Origin: an uncultured Prevotella sp.
GTDB lineage: Bacteria > Bacteroidota > Bacteroidia > Bacteroidales > Bacteroidaceae
Length of the DNA stretch: 64,000 bases
NCBI GenBank assembly: GCA_934202525.1
Contig: CAKPYB010000011.1
Location: 26,579 to 90,578, forward strand
Direction: 5' to 3'
A program made the position numbers and the translations under genes. Shown one piece after another: positions 1 through 8,488 of the stretch (the first letter of the stretch is position 1; each line of letters opens with the position of its first letter). The notes under the pieces were generated by a model, which saw only the letters and a list, made by a program, of their open reading frames with translations, ran no database searches and was not told the origin of the DNA.

Positions 1-612
1 GCTGATAGCCTCGTTACGGTAAACGCGGCCTGGGCAGAGCACACGGATAGGTGGCTCATGAGTTTCCATATAGTGAGCCTCGTCGCCAGAAGTATGGCTG
101 CGGAGGAGCACATTCTTGGTAACGTCGTCGCTGTTGGTCTTCTCTATAAAGAAGGTGTCCTGCATATCGCGGGCCGGGTGGTCGGCAGCAAAGTTGAGCA
201 TCGTAAATACGTGCTTGTCGTCATCTACCTCAGGACCCTGGAAAAGGGTAAAGCCCATGCGAGCGAAAATGTCGATAATCTGATTCTTCACTACGGTGAG
301 TGGATGGCGGGTACCGAGTGCTACAGGGTAGGCGGTACGGGTCAAGTCGATATCATCGCTTGATGCCTCGGCTTCTTCCATCTGCTCCTTCAGTCCGTTG
401 ATCTTCTCAAGGGCTGCGTTCTTCAGCTCGTTGATTTTTACACCAACCTCTTTCTTTTGGTCGGCTGGCACAGTGCGGAAGTCGGCCATGAGGGCGTTAA
501 TCTCGCCCTTCTTGCTCAGATACTTGATTCGAAGCTGCTCTACTTCTTCTGCGTTTTGGGCAGTCAAAGTGCTCACTTCTTTCAAGAGTTCGTCTATTTT
601 TTCTAATAACAT
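1..612 (-). CDS. pheS: Phenylalanyl-tRNA synthetase alpha subunit, N-terminal part (cut by window edge)
   Basis: PheS pairs with PheT to charge tRNA-Phe in the cytoplasm. The 204 visible codons start at the ATG read from 612 and encode MLLEKIDELLKEV, the typical N-terminal coiled-coil arm (about residues 1-85). The start of the class II catalytic core follows, with RTAYPVALGTRHPLT, GFTLFQGPEVDDD and then PPIRVLCPGRVYRNEA, which leads into motif 2. The rest of the gene lies left of the window. A TATCTTTG-type -7 element on the minus strand (639-646) lies about 27 bp before the start, so the leader is short. Family assignment is secure; the fragment is incomplete only because of the window edge. 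Confidence 0.95.
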   Translation of the reverse strand, partial: MLLEKIDELLKEVSTLTAQNAEEVEQLRIKYLSKKGEINALMADFRTVPADQKKEVGVKINELKNAALEKINGLKEQMEEAEASSDDIDLTRTAYPVALGTRHPLTVVKNQIIDIFARMGFTLFQGPEVDDDKHVFTMLNFAADHPARDMQDTFFIEKTNSDDVTKNVLLRSHTSGDEAHYMETHEPPIRVLCPGRVYRNEAIS

Positions 613-726
613 ATCTATATTTTTATCTTTTTTGACTGCAAAGATAACATTTTTTGCTTAAAAGATGAAATAATTCAAAAGAAAGTTGTACTTTTGCATG
701 GAAAATTTGAGAAATTTAATAGGTTT

Positions 727-1584
727 ATGAAAAAACTCTGTTTATTAACGGTGTTAATGGCGGTGCTTACCATCGTTTGTTTCACGTCTGTGGGATGCAC
801 AGACAAGAAGCCTGCGCCTGCCATTGATTCGGCTTCATCCGACTCGGTGATTGCCGACACCCAAGCGATGGACTCTACAGAACAGCTGATAGAGGAGACT
901 CCGATGCCAAAGGCGGCTGACGAGCTTTTTGATGATTTCGTGTTTAATTTTGCAGCTAACAGAAAGTTGCAGAAAAGTCGTATTGTCTTCCCGCTGCCGG
1001 TATATCACGGTGAGAAACTGATCAAGAAGATAGAAAAAGCCCATTGGAAGATGGAGCATTTCTTTATGCGTCAGGATTATTACACGCTGATCTTTGATAA
1101 TCAGAAACAGATGAAACTGATGAAGGATACTACTATCGATCATGTAGTAATAGAAAAGGTGTTCTATAGTAGAAAGACAGTTCAGCAGTTTGTGTTTAAT
1201 CGCATCAATGGTCAGTGGATGATGACTAGCATTTGCTACAAGCCTATGTATCAGAATAATAATGCCAGTTTCCTAAAGTTTTACGGTCAATTTGCTACTG
1301 ATACCGCTTTCCAGGCTCGCCACATCCATAATCCGGTGAAGTTTACCGGTCCTGATCCTGATGATGATTTCAGTACGATGACAGGCGATATAGAACCGGA
1401 AACATGGCCTGCCTTTGCTCCGCAACTGCCTCATGGCATGATTTACAACGTAATCTATGGTCAGAAATATACCGAGAGCAACCAGAAAATCTTCGTGATT
1501 CGTGGTATTGCCAATGGTATGGAAACCTCTCTTACTTTCAAAAAGATTGGAGGAAAATGGGAACTGATCAAACTGAATATGTAG
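727..1584 (+). CDS. Predicted lipoprotein, DUF4348-like
   Basis: This is a 285-residue protein with a lipoprotein signal: MKKLCLLTVLMAVLTIVCF followed by TSVGC, so Cys24 is the likely lipidated residue. A low-complexity Ser/Asp/Ala linker (about 25-55) leads to a globular domain of about 230 residues. An upstream TTG start at 694 is unlikely because it sits inside a TACTTTTG promoter -7 element (689-696); the ATG at 727 begins the signal peptide. It resembles the Bacteroidota DUF4348 family as I recall it, but I could not confirm this. No catalytic motif is visible. murB starts 32 bp downstream, so the two may be co-transcribed. Function is unknown; an envelope location is inferred from the lipobox. 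Confidence 0.75.
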   Translation: MKKLCLLTVLMAVLTIVCFTSVGCTDKKPAPAIDSASSDSVIADTQAMDSTEQLIEETPMPKAADELFDDFVFNFAANRKLQKSRIVFPLPVYHGEKLIKKIEKAHWKMEHFFMRQDYYTLIFDNQKQMKLMKDTTIDHVVIEKVFYSRKTVQQFVFNRINGQWMMTSICYKPMYQNNNASFLKFYGQFATDTAFQARHIHNPVKFTGPDPDDDFSTMTGDIEPETWPAFAPQLPHGMIYNVIYGQKYTESNQKIFVIRGIANGMETSLTFKKIGGKWELIKLNM

Positions 1585-1616
1585 CTTTTTAGTAAGTAGT
1601 AAAAGTTTAACCAGAT

Positions 1617-2672
1617 ATGAAAGATATTCGTAATTATAGCCTTTTGGCTCACAATACATTCGGAATCGATGCTAAATGCAGCAGATTTCTGGAGTATGCT
1701 TCTGTAGAAGAAGCCCGACAAGTTGTTGGCTTGCTGACAGAGGCAGATAAGCCACTGCTCATTCTGGGTGGTGGCAGCAATCTCTTGCTGACCGGTGATT
1801 ATGCGGGCACAGTGCTCCATTCGGCTATTATGGGTATTGAGGTTCTTGACAACAAGACTTTGGCAGCTGCAGAGGGGGATGATGCATTGTGCAACCCGGA
1901 TTGGGTCTTCCTTTCCTGTGGCAGTGGCGAGGTGTTTGATGATGTGGTGGCTTATGCCGTAGAGCATGGCTATCATGGAGCTGAGAATCTGAGCATTATT
2001 CCAGGTGAGGTAGGTGCCAGTGCGGTTCAGAATATTGGTGCCTATGGAGTGGAAGCCAAGGATATTATATATAAGGTGGAAGCTGTTGAGATAGCTACGG
2101 GCAGGGTAGTGGTGTTTGATAATGCCGACTGTGAGTATAGCTACCGCCAGAGTAAATTTAAGCATGACTGGAAGGATAAGTATCTGGTAACCCATGTGAT
2201 TTACCGTTTGCAGAAGACCTTCCGCCCGGATCTGGATTATGGGAATATCCGTGCTGCGCTTGAGGCTAAGCATATTGCTGAACCTACAGCCCAGCAGCTT
2301 CGTGATGTCATCATAGAAATTAGAGAGGCAAAATTGCCTGATCCTAAGGTGTTGGGTAATGCAGGCAGTTTCTTTATGAATCCTATTGTAGAGAAGGCTA
2401 AGTACGAAAAACTGGCTGCTCGTTATCCGGGTATGCCTCATTATACAATCGATGATTCTCATGAAAAGATTCCGGCTGGCTGGATGATTGATCAGTGTGG
2501 ATGGAAGGGAAAGAGTCTGGGACGGGCCGGTGTACATGACAAGCAGGCACTGGTGCTCGTGAATCGTGGCGGCGCTACGGGCGAGGAAATCGTAAAACTC
2601 TGTGAGACCATCCAGGAGGATGTGAAGCAGAAGTTTGGTATAGAGATTCATCCGGAGGTGAATGTGAAGTGA
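1617..2672 (+). CDS. murB: UDP-N-acetylenolpyruvoylglucosamine reductase
   Basis: MurB is a cytoplasmic FAD enzyme that reduces UDP-GlcNAc-enolpyruvate to UDP-MurNAc, the second committed step of peptidoglycan precursor synthesis. At 351 residues it has the long (E. coli-like, type I) form. The FAD-binding part shows LLILGGGSNLLL and the loop IIPGEVGASAVQNIGAYG. The catalytic serine sits in NAGSFFMNP (Ser251) and the C-terminal catalytic glutamate in IHPEVNV (Glu347). The gene follows the lipoprotein by 32 bp and precedes an MBL-fold hydrolase by 37 bp on the same strand, which suggests a small operon. Nothing looks unusual. Confidence 0.96.
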   Translation: MKDIRNYSLLAHNTFGIDAKCSRFLEYASVEEARQVVGLLTEADKPLLILGGGSNLLLTGDYAGTVLHSAIMGIEVLDNKTLAAAEGDDALCNPDWVFLSCGSGEVFDDVVAYAVEHGYHGAENLSIIPGEVGASAVQNIGAYGVEAKDIIYKVEAVEIATGRVVVFDNADCEYSYRQSKFKHDWKDKYLVTHVIYRLQKTFRPDLDYGNIRAALEAKHIAEPTAQQLRDVIIEIREAKLPDPKVLGNAGSFFMNPIVEKAKYEKLAARYPGMPHYTIDDSHEKIPAGWMIDQCGWKGKSLGRAGVHDKQALVLVNRGGATGEEIVKLCETIQEDVKQKFGIEIHPEVNVK

Positions 2673-2709
2673 AGAATTCGTTTGTTTTCAGAAAAATATT
2701 TGATAATTA

Positions 2710-3489
2710 ATGAAGGTAACTTTATTAGGTACAGGCACATCGGGCGGTGTTCCTTCATTGGGATGTAACTGTGACGTGTGCCGAAGTACGGATCCGCATG
2801 ATAAAAGATTGCGTAGTGCGGCAATGATAGAAACGGAGAATACCCGTATTCTGATAGATGCCGGACCGGATATACGGCAGCAGTTGCTGCGTGTGCCTTT
2901 CAGAAAGATAGATGGTGTGCTGATTACGCATATCCATTACGACCATGTTGGTGGTATTGATGATTTGCGCCCTTTCTGTATCTTTGGTGATATCAATATC
3001 TACGGCGATGAAATCGTTACTGCGGGGCTGCCTCATACGATGCCTTACTGCTTTCCGAAGAATGCAGAAAAACTCTATCCGGGAGCTCCTAAACTCAAAT
3101 TGCATACCATTCATCCGCATGAGCATTATCAGATAGGGAATATTGAGTTTGTTCCTATCCGTGTGATGCACGATAAGATGCCTATTCTCGGCTATCGGTT
3201 TGGTAAGTTTGCCTATATTACTGATATGAAATCTATGGGTGATGAAGAGTATGCTTATTTGGATGGTGTGGAAACACTCGTAATTAACGCACTCAGATTT
3301 GAGAAAACACATCACAGCCATCAGCTTGTATCTGATGCTATTGAGGTGTCGCGCAGGATAGGAGCAAAACATACTTATTTTATCCATGTGACTCATCAGA
3401 TAGGTTTCCACGATGAGGCGAATAAAAGGCTGCCCGAAGGCTTTGAATTTGGCTTCGATGGAATGGAGATATATGTAGAAAATAGATGA
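2710..3489 (+). CDS. MBL-fold metal-dependent hydrolase, PhnP/RNase Z-like
   Basis: This 259-residue metallo-beta-lactamase-fold protein begins with LLGTGTSGGVPSLGC and carries the metal-binding motif HIHYDHVGG (His74, His76, Asp78, His79). Further ligands are probably in VMHDKM, YITDMK and HVTHQIG. The CNCDVC cluster near residues 19-24 matches the structural zinc site of PhnP-type phosphodiesterases. In many bacteria such proteins are annotated as PhnP-like cyclic-phosphate phosphodiesterases; no phn genes are present here, so the substrate cannot be assigned. It lies 37 bp after murB and is probably co-transcribed. Confidence 0.85.
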   Translation: MKVTLLGTGTSGGVPSLGCNCDVCRSTDPHDKRLRSAAMIETENTRILIDAGPDIRQQLLRVPFRKIDGVLITHIHYDHVGGIDDLRPFCIFGDINIYGDEIVTAGLPHTMPYCFPKNAEKLYPGAPKLKLHTIHPHEHYQIGNIEFVPIRVMHDKMPILGYRFGKFAYITDMKSMGDEEYAYLDGVETLVINALRFEKTHHSHQLVSDAIEVSRRIGAKHTYFIHVTHQIGFHDEANKRLPEGFEFGFDGMEIYVENR

Positions 3490-3567
3490 ACTTTTATTGA
3501 AAAAGGTTTAAAAATAGATCGATAAAAGTTAATTAAATTAAAATAATAGGTCTTTTGCTAAGAAAAA

Positions 3568-3599
3568 TTTGCGAGTATCATAGATTATTTCTATATTTG
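3568..3599 (+). promoter_or_regulatory. Perfect Bacteroidota promoter ahead of a short transcript
   Basis: TTTG at 3568-3571, a 20-bp spacer and TATATTTG at 3592-3599 match the Bacteroidota sigma-70-type consensus exactly. No protein-coding ORF follows; the next strong signal is a terminator hairpin at 3646-3669. Confidence 0.75.
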
Positions 3600-3605
3600 C
3601 ATGTG

Positions 3606-3669
3606 TGTTTTTCATAGTATTAGATTTAAGGTTAACAAGGTATTGGGGTCGCAGCGGCGACCCTTTTTT
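3606..3669 (+). ncRNA. Candidate small RNA of about 64 nt
   Basis: The expected start is about 7 nt after the promoter at 3592-3599. The transcript would end at a strong intrinsic terminator: a perfect 7-bp stem GGGTCGC/GCGACCC (3646-3652 and 3657-3663), loop AGCG, then six T residues. No ORF of useful length fits. On the opposite strand a terminator for the YtxH operon ends at about 3693, so the unit is self-contained. No RNA family was recognised. It could also be a very short attenuated leader, but no gene follows on this strand until 4870. Confidence 0.5.
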
Positions 3670-3692
3670 GTTTTTATCCCCTTTTGGGTGAC

Positions 3693-3717
3693 TAAAAAAT
3701 ACCTTTTTTCAAGGCAT
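3693..3717 (-). terminator. Intrinsic terminator of the YtxH/DUF1469 operon
   Basis: On the minus strand ATGCCTT pairs with AAGGTAT (3711-3717 with 3699-3705, one G-U pair) around a 5-nt loop, followed by six T residues (3693-3698). It lies about 30 bp after the stop of the 87-residue ORF. Confidence 0.65.
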
Positions 3718-3745
3718 CTTTCCTTTCCCCAAAACGGTATATGGT

Positions 3746-4009
3746 TCATCTCTTCCGAGGTTTGAATCTCCGGTAAAGTTTCCAAGCCAACAGTGCACCG
3801 TCGAATGCTCCTGCTCCCACCTGCAGCAAACTCTGCAGTCGCTTGCTAGGACTCGCATTGCGTGACAGGATTTCAGGTTTTGTGAAAAGCGAGTTCCATA
3901 AAGTCTGAATCTTGGCATCATCGGCATCAATTTCCTTGCGTATCGCCTCTTTTTTGAGTCGGATATCATTTAAGGAATTATATTCTGTGATTTCTGAATG
4001 ATTTGTCAT
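3746..4009 (-). CDS. Small uncharacterised protein, third gene of a YtxH/DUF1469 operon
   Basis: This 87-residue protein starts MTNHSEITEYNSLNDIRLKKEAI. It has a charged, probably helical N-terminal half, a short apolar stretch (LQVGAGAFDGALLAWKLY) and a basic tail, KPRKR. I do not recognise a family. It follows the DUF1469 gene by 15 bp and is the last gene before a terminator. In E. coli the yqjD-yqjE-yqjK cluster has the same plan (anchored helical protein, DUF1469 protein, small basic protein), so a comparable membrane-associated stress role is possible by context only. An overlapping ORF in another frame (3709-3969) is rejected because this frame is the one spaced as an operon member. 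Confidence 0.7.
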   Translation of the reverse strand: MTNHSEITEYNSLNDIRLKKEAIRKEIDADDAKIQTLWNSLFTKPEILSRNASPSKRLQSLLQVGAGAFDGALLAWKLYRRFKPRKR

Positions 4010-4024
4010 GTTGCGAAAAGGAGG

Positions 4025-4381
4025 TTATTTTCCCATCAAGAGGCTTGCCAGAAATCTGACCAATGGTCTCTCGATCCACTTATGGCGGAAAATTACAAAT
4101 AATATTAATATAAATAGGTATACTGCAGCAACAATGCAGAATCCGAAAGTCAGACTACCTATTAAGTCTGCCAATGCAAAAGCAGCACCAAAGGATAGGT
4201 AAATGAGGGTAAGCGTAAGTAAGCCCAGAAGTACCACCGTCATGGTGATGACTGTAAGCAGGCGTACCACCTTATCCACAACATCGAGCTTCAGATATTC
4301 GCTCTGAAGCCCGATGTAATGTTTAAGCACCTCAATGAGCTGCCCGATAGTTTCTACATTTTTATCGTTAGAGAACATCAT
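4025..4381 (-). CDS. Phage-holin-like membrane protein, DUF1469 (YqjE/holin-X) family
   Basis: A 118-residue inner-membrane protein. The N-terminal 40 residues form a polar helix (NVETIGQLIEVLKHYIGLQ), followed by two strongly hydrophobic segments at about 41-70 and 75-105 and a basic C-terminus ending FRHKWIERPLVRFL. This pattern fits the DUF1469/YqjE (putative holin-X) family, whose members are found with YtxH or DUF883 proteins and are usually induced in stress or stationary phase. No lysis genes surround it, so a phage role is unlikely. It lies 12 bp after the YtxH gene and 15 bp before the small basic protein, which indicates one operon. Confidence 0.8.
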   Translation of the reverse strand: MMFSNDKNVETIGQLIEVLKHYIGLQSEYLKLDVVDKVVRLLTVITMTVVLLGLLTLTLIYLSFGAAFALADLIGSLTFGFCIVAAVYLFILILFVIFRHKWIERPLVRFLASLLMGK

Positions 4382-4393
4382 GATAGGTGATGA

Positions 4394-4606
4394 TTAAACC
4401 TCAGGAGCTGCGTCCTTGATATCGTCAACCAGATCATCAACGTCCTTACGGCTCAACTTGATGTCGTGCTTCTTGCAGAAATCGTCTACTGCACCTGCAA
4501 TCTTACTACGTGTATCCTCACCCTTCTCAGGAGCGAAAATCAAACCGAGTGCTGTACCGGCGATAGCACCGCCGAGGAAAGCACCAATGTAACCTAATGT
4601 TTTCAT
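4394..4606 (-). CDS. YtxH-domain protein
   Basis: This 70-residue protein begins MKTLGYIGAFLGGAIAGTAL, a glycine-rich membrane anchor, and continues GLIFAPEKGEDTRSKIAG, the hallmark of YtxH family proteins (LLFAPxxGxxTR). The remainder is an amphipathic helix rich in Asp and Lys. YtxH proteins are general-stress, membrane-anchored proteins of unknown biochemical role. It is the first gene of a three-gene operon that runs leftwards. A promoter with TATATTTG (4664-4671) lies about 58 bp upstream of the start. Confidence 0.85.
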   Translation of the reverse strand: MKTLGYIGAFLGGAIAGTALGLIFAPEKGEDTRSKIAGAVDDFCKKHDIKLSRKDVDDLVDDIKDAAPEV

Positions 4607-4663
4607 ATGCTATAAATTTTAAACGTTAAACGATTATCTTCTTGTCATTTTCATTTGACAATG

Positions 4664-4694
4664 CAAATATACTAAATTCTCTTTAAAAAACAAG
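4664..4694 (-). promoter_or_regulatory. Promoter of the YtxH operon
   Basis: On the minus strand, TATATTTG (4664-4671) is preceded by CTTG (4691-4694) with a 19-bp spacer, a near-consensus Bacteroidota promoter facing the YtxH gene. Confidence 0.6.
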
Positions 4695-4869
4695 CCTTTT
4701 AGCCTTAATTTTTCATTAAAAATGTTTTAATAGCCTTATTTAACAAACTTTAGGCGGCATATTCTTCGTTTTTCGGGCATTTTTTTGTATTTTCGCAGAG
4801 TAAAAAACGCATAACGCGAAATTTATATTGAATGAACAACAATAATAAACAATAAAACGAATAAGAATT

Positions 4870-5355
4870 ATGAAGAAAATTACAGTATTAAGCATGGGAA
4901 TGTGCGCAGTTTTGGCGCTCGCAAGTTGTGGTACATCTAAGGAAAGTGCATACAAGAAGGCATATGAGAAGGCTCAGCAGCAGGAACAGCAGGCAGCTCA
5001 GGCTCCTGTTGCTCAGGAACCAGTTGTAGCTCCTCTCGAGACTCAGGCTCCTTCTGATGAGCAGACAGAGGTTGATAATGCTACTGTTCGTTCTGAGGAT
5101 GTTTCTCTCATCTCTGGTTCTGGCTTGTCAAGCTATAGCGTAGTAGTTGGTTCTTTCTCTCTCAAGGCTAACGCTGAGGGATTGGCTAGTACATTGAAGA
5201 GCGCTGGCTACGATGCTCAGATCGCCCTGAACACAGAGCGTAACATGTATCGCGTGGTAGCTTCTACATTTGCTGATAAGGCTGCTGCTGTCAAGAGCCG
5301 CAATCAGCTTCGCGCTGGTAAGTATCCTGATGCTTGGTTACTCCTTAAGAAGTAA
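4870..5355 (+). CDS. SPOR-domain lipoprotein
   Basis: A 161-residue protein with a lipoprotein signal (lipobox LASC, Cys20) and a Gln/Ala/Pro/Glu-rich linker (about 35-75). The C-terminal SPOR domain (about 90-161) contains SYSVVVGSFSLKANAEGLAS and YRVVASTFADKAAA. SPOR domains bind peptidoglycan stripped of stem peptides at the division septum, so the protein is probably an envelope protein that acts in division or cell-wall remodelling. It is followed at 36 bp by ruvX, possibly in one transcript. Confidence 0.88.
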   Translation: MKKITVLSMGMCAVLALASCGTSKESAYKKAYEKAQQQEQQAAQAPVAQEPVVAPLETQAPSDEQTEVDNATVRSEDVSLISGSGLSSYSVVVGSFSLKANAEGLASTLKSAGYDAQIALNTERNMYRVVASTFADKAAAVKSRNQLRAGKYPDAWLLLKK

Positions 5356-5391
5356 TCTGATATTATATAAGGATAAGATATCCGTAGATTA

Positions 5392-5805
5392 ATGCGAATT
5401 TTATCTATAGATTACGGTAAAAAACGTACCGGACTGGCTGTGACCGACCCATTGCAGATTATTGCCAATGGGTTGGCCACAGTTTCTACACATGAACTTT
5501 TCACTTATATCGAAACTTATATTCAGAAAGAGCAGGTGGAGCGCATTGTTATCGGAAAACCGATGCAACCTAACGGGCAGCCAAGTGAAAACCTGGCAAG
5601 AGTAGAAAACTTCTACAACCGTTGGCGAAAGGCTCATCCTGAAATTCCAATTGAATATTATGACGAGAGATTTACATCAGTCCTGGCACATAGAGCCATG
5701 ATAGATGGAGGTGTAAAGAAGAAAGTGAGAAAAGAAAATAAAGGATTGGTAGACGAGATAAGTGCTACCATCATATTACAGGATTATTTGCAATCAAGAA
5801 GATAA
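5392..5805 (+). CDS. ruvX: Putative pre-16S rRNA nuclease / Holliday-junction resolvase-like, YqgF family
   Basis: A 137-residue RNase H-fold protein of the YqgF/RuvX family. It opens with [19 protein letters not shown], which contains the catalytic Asp7, and has [12 protein letters not shown] in the middle and [10 protein letters not shown] near residues 87-96. In E. coli the homologue finishes 16S rRNA 5' maturation. The stop overlaps the start of def by one base (TAATG at 5803-5807), so the two are translationally coupled. yqgF-def-TPR linkage is common in Bacteroidota. Confidence 0.92.
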   Translation: MRILSIDYGKKRTGLAVTDPLQIIANGLATVSTHELFTYIETYIQKEQVERIVIGKPMQPNGQPSENLARVENFYNRWRKAHPEIPIEYYDERFTSVLAHRAMIDGGVKKKVRKENKGLVDEISATIILQDYLQSRR

Positions 5806-6362
5806 TGATTTTACCGATTTATATTTATGGTCAGCCAGTGCTGAGAAAAGTGGCTGAAGATATTACACCTGATTATCCAGATCTCAAGGTGTTGATTAAT
5901 AATATGTATGAAACCCTTGATTCCAGCAACGGCATCGGACTGGCTGCACCTCAGATTGGCTTGCCTATCCGCCTCGTTGTTATCGACCTGGATGTGCTCA
6001 GCGAGGATTTCCCTGAGTATAAAGGATTCCGTCATGCTTTCATCAATGCCCATATCCTAGAGCGCGATGAGGAAAATACCGACTCTTCTGAAGAGGGATG
6101 TCTTTCTATTCCTGGTATCAATGAGAAGGTGGTTCGTCCTACACGCATCCATGTAAAGTATATGGATGAGGATTTTAATGAACATGATGAGTGGATAGGG
6201 GGATATCTGGCTCGCGTGATGCAGCATGAATTCGACCATTTGGAGGGTACAATGTTTGTTGACCGTGTGTCTCCTCTTCGCAAGAACATGATAGCAGGAA
6301 AGCTCAAGAGTATCATCAAGGGCAATTTCCGTGCTGCCTATCGTACTAAGATACGTCGATAG
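5805..6362 (+). CDS. def: Peptide deformylase
   Basis: This 185-residue metalloenzyme removes the formyl group from the starting methionine of new proteins. All three family motifs are present: [19 protein letters not shown] (metal ligand Cys99) and QHEFDHLEG (ligands His141 and His145, catalytic Glu142). The start codon overlaps the ruvX stop. It is followed by a TPR protein, consistent with a ruvX-def-TPR operon. Confidence 0.96.
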   Translation: MILPIYIYGQPVLRKVAEDITPDYPDLKVLINNMYETLDSSNGIGLAAPQIGLPIRLVVIDLDVLSEDFPEYKGFRHAFINAHILERDEENTDSSEEGCLSIPGINEKVVRPTRIHVKYMDEDFNEHDEWIGGYLARVMQHEFDHLEGTMFVDRVSPLRKNMIAGKLKSIIKGNFRAAYRTKIRR

Positions 6363-6466
6363 TTCTTCCGAAAATATAGTAAGCTTCATGGTAATCGTGA
6401 CGATTGGGCTTACTATATTTTTTTATTCTACATTCAATAGGTTTTATTTCAGAGTGTTACGAACAG

Positions 6467-8431
6467 ATGAAGAAGATTCTCTTAGTTCTTTTTATGGTAA
6501 TGGGCGCCATGTCGGCTTCTGCCCAATACCGTGTAGACCGACTTGTTACGGCCGGTCGGAGTGCATTGTATTATGAGGATTTCGTCCTTTCAATCAAGTA
6601 TTTTAATCTGGCTATCGGTGCCAAGCCTTATCTGTATGAGCCTTGGTATTACCGCAGTGTGGCAAAATTTAATCTGAATGACTTTACGGGTGCCGAAAGT
6701 GATGCCAGTGAGGCGCTGCATCTCAATCCCTATATCAATGATATTTATGACTTGAGAGCCATCTGTCGCATCAGACAAAACAGGTTTGATGATGCGATAG
6801 CTGACTATAATGCGGCTATCAGACTGGAACCGCGCAACCGAAATTACTGGTTCAACCGGGCTATCTGCCAGATGGAAAACAAAAAGTATGAGGCGGCGCA
6901 GCAGGAACTGGATACCATCGTGGGTAAATGGAAAGACTGGTCGAATGCTTATTCGCTCAAGGCTGAAGTGTATCTGCATCAGAAGGATACCGTGCAGGCA
7001 GAGAAATGGCTTGACAAGAGTCTGCAACTCAATCCGTATGATGGAGATGCCTGGACTACGCGTGCCTATATGGCGCTGGCAAGAAAGGAATGGAAAACGG
7101 CTGATGAGGCGCTGACCAAGAGTCTGCATTTCAAGCCTAACAATGTGAACAGTTACATCAACCGGGCTCTGGCGCGTATCAATCTGAACAACCTCAGAGG
7201 GGCGATGAGCGATTATGACAATGCCATCGATCTGGACCCGAACAATTTCCTGGCACATTATAATAGAGGTCTGATGCGTGTACAGTTGGGTGATGATAAC
7301 CGTGCTATCACCGATTTCGACTTCATTATCAAGATGGAACCCCAGAACTTCATGGCTATCTTCAACCGAGCTCTATTGCATGACAAGACCGGTAATCTGA
7401 GAGCAGCCATCAGGGATTATACTATGGTTATCAATCAGTTCCCTAACTTCTGGACCGGTTTGTCTAATCGTGCCAGCTGTTACCGTCGCCTGGGCATGAC
7501 AGCCAAGGCAGAGATGGATGAATTCCGTATCTTCAAGGCGCAGATGAACAAGCATATCGGAATCCAGCCGAGATGGAGCGCAAAGACCAAGAAGGAGATG
7601 CGTAAGCGCTCTGAGGTTGACCCGAATAAGTTTGCTTCGCTGGTAGTAGATGACGAACCGAAGTATGAACACAACTATAAGAGCGAGTATCGTGGTAAGG
7701 TTCAGAACCGTCAGGTAGAAACCGCCTTCCTGCCGATGTATCAGCTCTCTTATTTCCCAAACAGTCAGAATGTAAGTGGAGTACAGGCTTATGATAAGGA
7801 GGTGGATGCGCTCAATCAGCATACCAAGGCAGACAAGGTTTATATCGTTTGCAGTAAGGAACAGCTCGATGAGAACGGTTCTATGAAGATATTCTCAATG
7901 ATTGATAAACTATCGGCAGAGTTGAGTGTGGCGAGCGATAATGAAACCAGGAAACGTCTCCTGATGCGCAGAGCCATCGCCCATAGTGTGCTTCGTGATT
8001 TTGAGGCTGCCATCAGCGATTTCACCTATTATATCTCGCTCGATGACAAAAACTCATTGGCTTACTGGCAGCGTGCTGTCTGCCAGGCTGAGATGGATGA
8101 ATTTAATAAGGCTGAGGGCAAGGGTGTTCTGAATATCCATTCTGCCGAGGCTGATTTCAGCGATGCCATCCGCCTGAATAGCAACAATGCTTACATCTAT
8201 TATAATAGAGGTAATCTTCATGCTGGCAGAAACGAACTTTCAAAGGCAATAGATGATTATACCATTGCCTTGAGAATTGATAACCGCCTTGCAGAGGCTT
8301 ATTATAATAGAGGTATAGCACGAGCCAAGAGTGGCAATAAGCAGACTGCTATCCAGGATCTTTCGAAGGCAGGAGAGCTTGGCTTGTATGATGCTTATTC
8401 TGTGATTAAGCGCTTGAATAAGTCGAAATAA
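6467..8431 (+). CDS. Periplasmic tetratricopeptide-repeat protein
   Basis: A 654-residue protein that begins MKKILLVLFMVMGAMSASAQ, a cleavable signal peptide. This makes the ATG at 6467 the correct start rather than one 63 bp upstream. About eight TPR units lie in residues 25-330 (for example LEPRNRNYWFNRAICQ and LDPNNFLAHYNRGLMRVQLG). A linker of about 130 residues without repeats follows, and a second block of about four TPRs covers 500-650. TPRs form protein-docking superhelices. Its conserved place after def in Bacteroidota suggests a housekeeping envelope role, but the partner is unknown. A strong shared terminator follows at 8434-8467. Confidence 0.88.
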   Translation: MKKILLVLFMVMGAMSASAQYRVDRLVTAGRSALYYEDFVLSIKYFNLAIGAKPYLYEPWYYRSVAKFNLNDFTGAESDASEALHLNPYINDIYDLRAICRIRQNRFDDAIADYNAAIRLEPRNRNYWFNRAICQMENKKYEAAQQELDTIVGKWKDWSNAYSLKAEVYLHQKDTVQAEKWLDKSLQLNPYDGDAWTTRAYMALARKEWKTADEALTKSLHFKPNNVNSYINRALARINLNNLRGAMSDYDNAIDLDPNNFLAHYNRGLMRVQLGDDNRAITDFDFIIKMEPQNFMAIFNRALLHDKTGNLRAAIRDYTMVINQFPNFWTGLSNRASCYRRLGMTAKAEMDEFRIFKAQMNKHIGIQPRWSAKTKKEMRKRSEVDPNKFASLVVDDEPKYEHNYKSEYRGKVQNRQVETAFLPMYQLSYFPNSQNVSGVQAYDKEVDALNQHTKADKVYIVCSKEQLDENGSMKIFSMIDKLSAELSVASDNETRKRLLMRRAIAHSVLRDFEAAISDFTYYISLDDKNSLAYWQRAVCQAEMDEFNKAEGKGVLNIHSAEADFSDAIRLNSNNAYIYYNRGNLHAGRNELSKAIDDYTIALRIDNRLAEAYYNRGIARAKSGNKQTAIQDLSKAGELGLYDAYSVIKRLNKSK

Positions 8432-8433
8432 AA

Positions 8434-8467
8434 AAAATCCCGCAGATTACCTCTGCGGGATTTTTTT
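8434..8467. terminator. Bidirectional terminator between the TPR gene and relA
   Basis: AATCCCGCAGA and TCTGCGGGATT form an 11-bp perfect stem around TTACC. A runs precede it and T runs follow it, so it can end transcription of both convergent genes. Confidence 0.85.
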
Positions 8468-8488
8468 ATTTATTTCTGTAATCCTGTT

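Noticed and set aside
1461..2651. Long minus-strand open frame opposite murB (and similar ones opposite the M49 peptidase, relA and the amylases)
   Set aside because: Each lies fully over a recognised gene and has no family motif, promoter or operon context.
4025..4381. Prophage holin
   Set aside because: No endolysin, structural phage gene or integrase is nearby; the YtxH/DUF1469 context indicates a cellular stress operon.
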